Shown: positions 55,012 through 64,000 of the stretch, in pieces
Layout of the letters: every line of letters begins with the position of its first letter
Numbering within the stretch: the first letter of the stretch is position 1
Source: Endothia cerciana
Lineage: Eukaryota; Ascomycota; Sordariomycetes; Diaporthales; Cryphonectriaceae
Assembly: GCA_026119935.1 (NCBI GenBank)
Contig: JALRMH010000057.1
Location: 62,001-126,000 of the forward strand
Direction: 5' to 3'
Length of the DNA: 64,000 nt
Notes under the pieces: generated by a model
The model's input: the letters and a program-made list of their open reading frames with translations, nothing else
What the model was told of the DNA's origin: nothing
The model's database searches: none
Program-made: the position numbers and the translations under genes

Positions 55012-57688
55012 GTCTCTCATGAAGAGATGGCAGCCAATATCCAGGACAGTCAAGGATTTTGCTAATGCGTGGTGACCACTTGACTGTGCTTGGGCGCAAA
55101 TTTCTAGACATTCAGATTTGAGGGTCCACCTTGACCGTCTAGGAATGAGGAGCACAATATGAAGAACACCAATTATCTTCAGATGCAAGCTGAGATTGGG
55201 GGTGAGGCTGAGGCAGGTTGGGGTGTATACGAACCACGAGGAGGGTCTTCAGGAGAAAATAGGAAGTCATTCCCTGGATATGTTGATCCTCTTTTCCCAT
55301 TATCCCTACCATCTTTTGGTATCAATTCTACGAAAGTAGACAAACAGATCTCTTGACAAGATGGTAGCCGAGGACTGAATCAAAGCACTGATGGCTTGTG
55401 ATCCGTAAATGCTCCGGGATAATGGAAACGCCGATGCAGCATTGAATGACAATTCCTAATGATTTCAGGGATTCCAAGAATACTAATGTCTGAACATGAC
55501 CATCCCACCCTCGGATTTGTAGGGCCCGAGGGTTTTCAGATGAGCCTCGGCAATTCGTACCGTGGAGGTGTAGTTGTGGCCGAATAGCCCGTGCTCCAAC
55601 CTCCTGCTTCGCAGATTAGAAAAGCTTCCGGTCTTATATTGTAATTACTGGTGAGAGCCATGTAGGGTTCTCCAGTCGTCCTATTTTGCTCTGTCAGTTT
55701 GTAGAAGTACCCATTGCTCGTTCGAGCGTTGTTCTGAGGACGTGAGTTTCCAAGTAACTGCTTCCGCGAGTTGTTGGATGTATACGTCCAGTATTCGACC
55801 GCTGTTGCTGTCCATAGGCACACGTAAGCTAGAAGACCATAATAAGGAGGCCTGGCTCTCGAATAAGGTTCCTCCTAGAATAGACCACAAGGGGTTTTGA
55901 AGATAATGGATAATCGTAGAGCTAGAATGAGTGCCGCAGAGGTGGCCTCCCGACTCAATCTGAACGCCCTCCTGGCACATCCTCGAAGCCGCCATAGAAG
56001 AAATCTCTACTAAACCGGTGAGCTCCAATACTTCGGCTTTTCGCTACAATAACGTCTGTTCTCAAGGTATTGTCCCACATGTTCCTGACGGAACCCAGTC
56101 TTGCCCCTACAGAACTTTCGTTTTCGATAATAATCATCATGAGTCCCTACTTATATAAAGAATATGCAGTCACCTGCAGAGTTTCGATTGTGTTAAATGG
56201 TCAAGGGCCCCGGGTAATTACCTACCTCCTAGATGCGCTAGGGACGGATGGTTTGATTGGTTTCTCTGTGATTCGCCATGGTTCTCCATGAAGACATTCA
56301 GATTCGGAGAATGCTGTCTCCGTAACCCTATCATGAATGAGGAATCTTGTGCCATACATTGGTTAAGAGCTATGTGCCTTGTGATACAATGCAGTTGCCC
56401 CTCCAGCTGTTGCATTGCGTGCGGACTTAGAGGCTTGGTTCCAATAGGTCTGGAGATAAGCAATATGCCCCCTTGCTATCCACGCCCGTGACGGGCACCC
56501 GCAGGTGAACCCTGATACTATTACTGGCATCGACGATGACCTCGGGGGTTCATCAGTTGAAGTGTTTCGAGGAATTGATACGGGGCGTGTCACTCAGGGC
56601 CGCATGCCTGTATACTGTACGTAGTAATATATAGGAACGTCAAGTGGACTAGGAATGCACAGGTCTGTAGGGTCCAGTTATTATTAACTTCTCGATAAGG
56701 CGGCTGCTTCTGCTGCGCCGCATGCAACATGACAACATGTCGGGCATAGCACGATCCGCCCTCCGAGCAACCAAGCACGCAGTTTCACTATGCTCGCGCC
56801 TTGGTGACGGGTTGTCGGTACTGCCACTGTCCGTCGCTGGCCCGCGACTCTCTCTTGACCGCCTGCCTTGCTCGTCCAGCCCCTTGCAGTTGTTGGAGAT
56901 CTCTTGCAGACATGCCCTCACGCTTGGATGGTGAGGAAACGAGTCACCTTCCGCTTCCAGCCATGCAGCCCTATGTACAGACACAGATGGGTTGTTACCT
57001 GCCAAGTGGGACAATGGTTCGACCATGCCGTGAACAGTCATTTAAAAGGCCATGTTGTCCGCTGCATCGTGCTTGTGCTTCCAGCACGTTCTCTTGTTCG
57101 TTCCAGAAACACAGCGTGTTCAATACTCCTGCGTGGCGAGTAGGATAACACCCTCATCGAGTGCAATTCTGCCAACTGAGCAGCACCGGAGCCCGGGGAC
57201 TTTTCGACCTTGGCCGACGCCTGGACCGGCACCCAAGGCCATAATGCCGGGGTGGAACACAGCCCGAAGACGATGGGTTATGGCCCAAAGGAAGCCCCGT
57301 GAGTGGGTCATTGCGGTATAGCCTCCTTAAGACGGACCAAATAAGGCCGGCATGATAGGTACGCCAGCGTCCAAGTCACCGGACAGGATGTATGCGCAAT
57401 AGGGAAAAGAATGACGAGCCAGCCCGGTGTGTGAGGACTGCAAAGCCCCGCAGGCTTCCTGCGAGCTGATTACATCTTAGCACCCCCTACTTAAACATCG
57501 CTGACACCAATACCCTTTGACCCTCCTGGTTGTCCCCAGAACCCACAAGGAATCACCCACGAAGTTCTCCCTTCATCAATCAGGCCCCCCCTGCTCTCAA
57601 GTTCTGCGATTGTTGCACGATACGAAGCTTGCTCGCAACCGATCAGCCGTCTAATCGTATCGCTTCGGTTCTGGTCGACACAGCGACC
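55012..57688. other. intergenic, 2.7 kb
   Basis: No recognisable gene. Short minus-strand frames at 55536-56028 have no domain. Confidence 0.4.
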
Positions 57689-59143
57689 ATGGGTGAGCAC
57701 AATCAGGGACCCGTGGGCCTGGGTGCGCGCTTGAAACAGCTAGAACAGTTTTCACATGACGATCCGGCTGGCAGATATATCGAGGCGTCTGATCACGAGG
57801 GGCTGTTCAAGCCTCACGGCTTCGAGGAGCATATTGTCGACCTCGGAGAGGTCCGCATGAACTACGCTGTGGCCGGCCTGGACGACGGTCCGGCCTTGCT
57901 CCTAATTCCAGGACAGACAGAGTCGTGGTGGGGCTACGAGAACGCCATGCGCCTCCTCGCCGAGTCGTACCAGGTATTCGCCGTCGATCTTCGAGGACAA
58001 GGTCGGTCGACCTGGACACCGGGCCGCTACAGCCTGGACAATTTTGGGAACGACCTGGTACGCTTCATTGATATCGTCATCAAGCGGCCCGTCATCGTCA
58101 GTGGCCTGTCGTCAGGAGGCGTCATGAGCGCCTGGATGTCTGCGTTTGCCAAGCCGGGCCAGGTCATCGCAGCCGTGTATGAGGATCCGCCGCTGTTCGC
58201 CTCGGAACTCACCCCAGCAATCGGGCAGTCGGTGAGGCAGACTATTGCGGGACCGATGTTCAGGATCTGGAGCAAGTGGCTGGGCCCGCAGTGGTCGATA
58301 GGCAACGAGGACGGGATGGTCCAGGCGATGGCACACGAGCTGCCCTCGTGGATCGCCAACGCGCTGACCAGCATCATGGCCGACACAAAGACGACGCCCT
58401 TCATGGGACCCGTGCCGGAGCTGAAGGAGTACGATCCCGAGTGGGGTGACACGTTCTGGAACGGTCGAGTGGCCTTGACATGCTACCACGAGAGCATGCT
58501 CAAGCACGTCAAGGTGCCGGTCCTGTTTACGCACCACTTCCGCCGCGTCGACCCCGCCTCCGGAAACCTAGTTGGCGCACTATCGGACACTCAAGTACAG
58601 CACGTGCAGAAGCTCGTTGAGGGTACGGGCAACTCGTTCACCTACCAGTCGTTCCCCAAGATGCCTCACTCGATGCACGAGTTCGACCCGGTCTGCTATG
58701 TCACAACGGTGACAGACTGGCTGGTTGAGAAGGGCCTCGGCAAGGCGCTGAAACCAACGAGGGACCAGCTGCCCAAGAAGGAGGAGGGTGAGGAGGAGAA
58801 ATATGAGCCAGCCAGTCTGGACTCGGCGGCGCCGCCGACGGTCAAGGTGGATGGGGTTTGGAACCTGTCAGTCCAGACTCCTATTGGGAAGCAGTCGGTC
58901 GCACTGACACTCGAGTCAGATGGCAACAAGCTGTCAGGAGCATTGGACGGTGGGGAGGGAAGAAACGAGATAACAGAAGGTACCATAGATGGCTCATCCG
59001 TCTTCTTCCGTGCCGTTCTCAAGAAGCCGGTCAAGGTCAAGGTCAGCTACAAGGCAAAGGTCGAGGGGGATTCAATGACTGGGACAGCTAAGACGCCGCT
59101 GCTCCCAACCATCAACTTCAGCGGCACACGGGCTACATCCTAG
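57689..59143 (+). CDS. alpha/beta hydrolase with an added C-terminal beta-rich domain
   Basis: One exon, 484 residues from ATG 57689 (earlier in-frame codons are not ATG). The hydrolase part (about 1-350) has MNYAVAGLDDGPALLLIPGQ with the oxyanion-type PGQTESWWGYE, VFAVDLRGQGRSTWTPGRYS, and the nucleophile elbow SGLSSGG (Ser141). Candidate acid and base are in FRRVDPASG and MPHSMHEFDP. No signal peptide, so probably cytosolic. A Lys/Glu linker (KKEEGEEEKYEP) connects to about 100 residues with strand-like repeats: VDGVWNLSVQTPIGKQSVAL, LESDGNKLSGALDG, DGSSVFFRAVLKKPVKVKVS, VEGDSMTGTAK. This second part resembles small beta-barrel domains seen in bacterial proteins of unknown function. The substrate is unknown. 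Confidence 0.9.
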   Translation: MGEHNQGPVGLGARLKQLEQFSHDDPAGRYIEASDHEGLFKPHGFEEHIVDLGEVRMNYAVAGLDDGPALLLIPGQTESWWGYENAMRLLAESYQVFAVDLRGQGRSTWTPGRYSLDNFGNDLVRFIDIVIKRPVIVSGLSSGGVMSAWMSAFAKPGQVIAAVYEDPPLFASELTPAIGQSVRQTIAGPMFRIWSKWLGPQWSIGNEDGMVQAMAHELPSWIANALTSIMADTKTTPFMGPVPELKEYDPEWGDTFWNGRVALTCYHESMLKHVKVPVLFTHHFRRVDPASGNLVGALSDTQVQHVQKLVEGTGNSFTYQSFPKMPHSMHEFDPVCYVTTVTDWLVEKGLGKALKPTRDQLPKKEEGEEEKYEPASLDSAAPPTVKVDGVWNLSVQTPIGKQSVALTLESDGNKLSGALDGGEGRNEITEGTIDGSSVFFRAVLKKPVKVKVSYKAKVEGDSMTGTAKTPLLPTINFSGTRATS

Positions 59144-59839
59144 TGGGCGGATTTTGGATTTCTTTAATACCTTCTCTTATTGCAGGCTTTTAGAATTGTT
59201 ACCCAATCTGGACGTCTTGTCGTGCCGGCCGTTGCTGCTGAAGCCCCTTCTCCACCCGCATATAACTATCGTGCACAGCCGCAGAACACACAAGTCTGCA
59301 CAGTGACCGGCTCCCTCGAGGGTCAGAGATCGGGAGTTAACATATGGGATCAACGACACAGTCTCTGGGAGTGCCAATAACACCAACATACCCACAGTTG
59401 ACGTGCGCTAGCCGCCCAGTTGATGACGTCTTGCATGCGATGACTTCTCGACCGCTGGTGGCAATTCCGACCCCCATCGGCGAACGGAGCGGTTTATAAA
59501 ACGTGGGCCCGCGCCATCCGGTGTGTATATTGGCGTCGAGACTATACATCTGACGGAGGCGTCGTCTTATCCGGGCAGAGGTGCGGCCCGATTTAGTACC
59601 CAGGGCAACCAGCAGCCTCGAACTAGGTCACGAGACTCGAGCTTTCAATGCGAAACGGACGTCGTGCTCACAACACGCCTACCATGATGAGGTCGATCCA
59701 GACCTGAGGAAGTCTTCCCGCCGCACTGCAAAACTTTTGGAATACAGCCAACAGCGCACTCCGAGGACGCGAAGGGATGGCCCAGCAAAGCCATGGCCGA
59801 ATGGCAACGGAGAGAGCCAGTGTCGCTCTACCTTCGTAA
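59144..59839. other. intergenic
   Basis: No gene recognised. Confidence 0.4.
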
Positions 59840-60422
59840 TCGTCGTTCAATTTGCTTTTTTTCAGCAGGACCCCAGGGATATCGCCATTCTTCCGTTCCG
59901 GCGGGAGCCTCAGCACTGGAGGGATTCGTCCGCGGTGGCAGCGGGGTCGTCGGAGTGCATTGTGCGTCGACGGGCCTGCCTTCCTACAAGTCCTACGGCA
60001 GCCTGGTTGGCACCGTCTTCACGGGTCACCCTGAGCCACAGACGGGGACGGTGGTGGTTGAGGACCCTGATCAAACAATCCTCTCTGGGACCATCGCGAC
60101 TGGTACAAAGGGTAAAGAAGACCGTCTCGATCGACCGAGATCTCAGTTCCGGTGATGATGGCGGCGACTTTGGGTAGTTCGACGAGTGGTACAAATTTCA
60201 AACCAATCCGAGACCAGACGGGGCCACATCCTGATGACGGTCAGGGAGACGACCTACCACGGGGGCACCATGAGTGAAGACCACCCCATCGCTTGGTGTC
60301 AAGGCCAAGACTCGCGATCATTCTACACTGCTCTGGGGCATTTTGAAGACGCCTACAGAGATCCGTGGTTAATGAGAATGATCTGGAATGGCATCATGTG
60401 GGCCGCCAAGGTTCCGACCTGA
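59840..60422 (+). pseudogene. ThuA-domain protein (trehalose utilisation family) relic
   Basis: ThuA-like proteins have a glutamine-amidotransferase-like fold and uncertain function. The order of motifs is right but spread over frames: LFFSRTPG (59855-59878), GYRHSSVPAGASALEGFV to GVHCAST and GTVFTGHPEPQ (59876-60095), FDEWYKFQTNPRPDG (60177-60220), HILMTVRETTYHGGTM, DHPIAWC and SRSFYTALGHFEDAYRD to the stop at 60420-60422. Frame changes occur at about 59876 and at the G-run near 60220. The gap at 60109-60176 resembles an intron (GTAAAG...GTAG) but its phase does not fit. No start codon in good context was found. Either a decayed gene or a poorly sequenced one. Confidence 0.75.
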
Positions 60423-62671
60423 AAGGAATCTTAGCTATAGGCACGTTGAAGAGTGCAACGCAGAGCAGCCACTGCCCTTCAGCGTTAGATCATCTTAGAC
60501 ACATAAAGATATATCATATAAACCCTGGCGCCTGACCACGCAGTGTCTCCTTCATCAGATGCTCGTGGCCCCTGCTGTCAGTGTTCTTCATGAGTATATT
60601 CACATCCAACCTCCAAGGCTCGTCCTCTGTGCAGGGGACTCAAGCCACTCTTGAAGCACATAATTCCCATCTCAGAAATTGAACTATGCGACAGTCCATG
60701 TAATTCACGGCTCGAACGCTCCTGGACGGGCCGCGGCGTCGTACGTAAGTGATAGGCATAGAACTGGCCAATATCACCTAGAATCCGAGGTCCCCTGGCA
60801 GTCCGGGACTGCTACCATTCGCACGTGTCTCCCATGAAGGACTAGCATTCCATCTTGTTCGGAGGCTCTACTGTGCCTCATCAAAACCTCCGTACTCAGC
60901 CGCTCAAATTTGGTTTCCCGAAGGACTGGACATCTGAACGGTTATTACCCCAAATCGCGCTGTGAACCCTGCATCGCTGGAACTGCCCAAAGAGGTGAAG
61001 TGTTGCGCCGGAAGAATCTCAGATACAGTTGTGGACTAATTATTCCTGATATGATAGCATTTGGATTGTCTCCTGTGGGCGACAGCATGGACTCGACTTG
61101 GATAATTTTTCCTAGGATACCTTACCCGCATGCCCGCCTTACTTATGCCGTGCTCCACTTATAGGGGTCTCGTATCGATTACCTATTTCTGAGATTTTCA
61201 GACTGCCGCTGACTTTAATGGTTCTAATTGTTTATGAGCCGAGCAGCAGATGGGCAGCTAGCTACTGCGGCTTCTTGGAGGCTCTATCTTGCGCCAGCTC
61301 CTCGTTTGGCGGAGCCCCCATGGTGAGCTCTTGGACGCTTCGTCAACCTACTGCCCTTCACCGGCCTTGTCTAGACTAGGACCCTTGTTGTCTTTTGCGA
61401 CATACTGAGGGCCTGTCTTAGACCCTGATCCGAACATGACAAGGGGGAGTGTCTGGTGTTGCGTGGACTGAACGCCTTCGATTCAGCGCATACACAGTAG
61501 AGACTAGCATGCGGGTGTCTCCCATGGCATGAGTACACTCTGGTACCGAAATTGGATGGGAGGGTGGCAGCACCGGATAGAGTGTAGTGAGGTGACTGTC
61601 ATGTCTGTGCGCGTGGCAGAACCTGGGCAGACGCGCCGTGCGGCCAGCCCGATGTCACTCACCACACGTCGACTTATGTCACTCCCCATACTATATACGT
61701 CGACCTCACCCCTGGGTGGCCGCATCGAGCATTCCGGCATCCCGGACGAATTCAGTGTGGTTTTGGGATACTGCAGTGTGTACTATTGTAATACGTAGGG
61801 ACAGACGTGTGGTCCCAAGGTACAGTAAAACGAAGCTAGTCAAGACTCAAGAGTATCCTCCTCCCCAGACTCTTGGCACCCATCGCTCTCAGAAGCCCTT
61901 TCTCTGATCAATAAGGGGGCAGTCTCGACAGAAGAAGTATCCTCCCACCAGCTCCCTGCTGTAGGTATGTTCTTGTATCACAGATGGGACATCTTCCCGA
62001 GTCCAGGGGAGGACAAGGGGAATCTTGAAGCCAACAACGCGATGTGGACACCTTGGCGTGGACATCATCATCTTACCCAGCATAGAATCGGGATCACGTT
62101 GATGGGTCGGCTCCGGAGTGATGCAGGATGCTTCATCACCCAAAAGTTTAGTGCATTTAGGGTTCTGGGGCAGACGAGCCTGAGCTGAAATACAATCCCT
62201 GTTTCGTCGATCGCTTCATTTCTGCCCTTCTCTAGGGGGCCCACTCGCTGCAGACATGTAATTCATAACGAATGCGGTGTGATTCCAACAATGTATGTAC
62301 ATGATGCTCATTGCCCGCTTGGCGTCACTCCGCGATTATTCTCATTCTCCAGGTCGCAAGCATGAACCTGGGCCGTACTTGCATACTTAGCCAACGGAGA
62401 CAACTGTCCGGCATACGTCTTCTCCCATACCATTTCTACAGCACACCTCGAGGTCTTTCCCAAGATCACAACCAGCAACTTTGCTGTGGTATAAGCAGCT
62501 CTAGTCCATTGCTTTCCACACGTTAGCACGCCGCAAGACTCGGAATACCAAATACCAGGTTGTCCTCGCGATAGTACCTTTCAGGGGAAGAGCAGGGCAA
62601 ATCTGTCTTGCGGGCCAGCTCACCTTTGACGGCAAGGGGCAGAGGGCGAAAGCCCATTTCTTGTTGTGAAG
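60423..62671. other. intergenic, 2.2 kb
   Basis: No gene recognised on either strand. Confidence 0.4.
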
Positions 62672-64000
62672 ATGGCCACGACGGCCGAAATCGATCATTC
62701 CAGAGACGGCGAATCTCAGACGGGTTCCATCGTCTCGCTTGTCACCATCGCCTGCGTCCTTTCTACAGTAGCAGTCACCCTGCGCGTCTTCACTCGCGCC
62801 CGCATTCTTCACACGTCTGGCGCCGACGACGCTGTCATGGTATTTGCGCAGGTTCTCACCCTCGCTTCTGCCGCGGCCATCCTTTCTGGTGAGTGATTCT
62901 CCCAGGAAGTCTAGCAGACCCCCTCTGGGCATCAGAGATGTTCATGCTGACCCGAGCTTCAATGTGTCAGAAAGTGCTTACGGGATGGGCCGCCGCTTCT
63001 GGGTCATGCCCCCTCAGGACTACGTGCCTTGCATGTCAGCCATAGCCGTCTCGTCGAACCCGTCTCTACTGGCAACTCGGGACACTCTTCTAGGGCCAAG
63101 AAACTCGTGCAATCTGGTTTACTTGCTTTCAGATCGACTTCCGACGAGTCTAATGTGGATTGGAGCGCCCTGGAAGAGAGAATGCTGACAAGAAGGGATG
63201 AACTAGGAAATCCTTTTACTCTTCGGTAGTTCTATACAACGTTGCAATCTGCATCGTCAAGATATCCATCCTGCTTTCAGTTTCGCCGCATCTTCACCTA
63301 CTCCACCATGCAGAAGCTGACACTTGCTGGCCTTATTTTTGAGGGGCTCTGGGCAACGACCTTGTCTATCCTCCTACCTCTTTCCTGCGTTCCTGTCGAG
63401 GCCTTCTGGGACACCGGCGTCCCGGGTAGGTGTGTCGACCAGCTGACCCTCTGGTACTTTATGGCCGCGATCAATCTGCTCACCGACTTGCTCGTCTTCA
63501 CCATGCCTCTACCCGTGATCAGGAGCCTCTGTCTGCCGAAAAGGCAAAAGACTATGTTGATGGGCATCTTCTGGCTCGGGTTCTTGTGGGTTCCTCTATC
63601 ACAGCGTCTGAGCTACGCCCCTCCCCCTCCCCTTCTTTCTGAGCACTTTGCATACCTTTCTCTATGGACACGAAACTTACCCACGCCGGGCAGCACCTGC
63701 ATTATTTCAATTTATCGCATCACGACCCTAAAGGCGGCCGCAGACTCCTCGGATCCGACCTGGGACAACACTGACGCGGCCGTGTGGTCGCTTCTCGAGC
63801 TCTGCATCGGTGTGCTAGCTGCCTGCCTCCCGACGCTGAAGCCCCTCATCGCGCTTATCCTCCCGCGCCTGTTTAAGTCGACGGCCAGCGGTCGCGGGAT
63901 CCAGTCTCGGGGATACGGCACGACTCGCAAAGGTACCCAAAGGCTCGGGTCCAGGACCGGGACGACTTCTTCTACCAAGGCCATTACGCACAGTGGCGTG
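62672..64000 (+). CDS. PTH11-like/rhodopsin-domain integral membrane protein, 3' end outside the window
   Basis: Fungal rhodopsin-domain (PTH11-related) seven-helix protein; some family members act in surface sensing. Exon 1 is 62672-62888 (MATTAEIDHSRDGE, then VSLVTIACVLSTVAVTLRVF and GADDAVMVFAQVLTLASAA). Exon 2 starts at 62971 after a GTGAGT...CAG intron (ESAYGMGRRFWVMPPQDYV). After a poorly resolved stretch (about 63035-63235), LYNVAICIVKISILL leads into RRIFTYSTMQKLTLAGLIFE, CVPVEAFWDTGVPGRCVDQL and DLLVFTMPLPVIRSL. A GTGGGT...CAG intron (63585-63693) precedes TCIISIYRITTLKAAADSSD and WSLLELCIGVLAACLPTLKP. One extra T at about 63275-63277 shifts the frame unless CTGCTTTCAG there is a splice acceptor. 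The stop is not reached. Confidence 0.82.

Overview
This window is nuclear DNA of a filamentous ascomycete (Pezizomycotina, most likely Sordariomycetes; the genus cannot be told from the sequence). The reasons are GC-rich coding exons split by 42-350 bp GT-AG introns with CTRAY-like branch sites, CA-rich 5' leaders, and a gene set typical of such fungi: a Grr1 F-box protein, a Zn2Cys6 regulator, a GH51 arabinofuranosidase, an AA12-like quinoprotein, a fungal bestrophin and a PTH11-like rhodopsin-domain protein. Nothing points to bacterial DNA, a virus or CRISPR.

Layout. 1-19 kb is mostly core: the 3' part of a P-type IIC cation ATPase, an intron-bearing elongator tRNA-Met, a broken SYLF (Ysc84-type) gene, GRR1 (minus) behind a 2.8 kb repeat-rich upstream region, AIM18, a dithiol glutaredoxin (minus), a BAG-domain co-chaperone and ribosomal protein RPL16/uL13. 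19-44 kb is accessory: long gene-poor, AT-richer stretches carry a tiny metallothionein-like gene (minus), a cyclase-family gene broken at G-runs (minus), formyltetrahydrofolate deformylase (minus), a secreted beta-propeller protein, an MFS transporter relic, a Zn2Cys6 regulator, a four-exon secreted eight-cysteine protein, a large secreted DUF7029/DUF7223-type protein (minus) and the GH51 enzyme. 44-50 kb returns to core with AP-2 mu (minus) and a bestrophin-like channel. 50-64 kb is accessory again: a secreted protein of unknown function, a membrane-anchored AA12-like enzyme, a two-part alpha/beta hydrolase, a ThuA-like relic and a PTH11-like protein that runs off the window.

How the genes relate. 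No single pathway links them. The core genes serve ion transport, ubiquitin ligation, mitochondria, redox, chaperoning, translation and endocytosis. The accessory genes fit an organism facing a plant-like or metal-rich environment: secreted carbohydrate and sugar oxidation enzymes, small cysteine-rich secreted proteins, a metal chelator, and surface sensing. Several accessory genes are frameshifted, some precisely at G homopolymers, so gene decay and sequence error must both be kept in mind.

Two genes have no long open frame and were found by reading codons and splice sites: the metallothionein-like peptide at 20310-20375 and the 99-residue secreted protein at 34392-34992.
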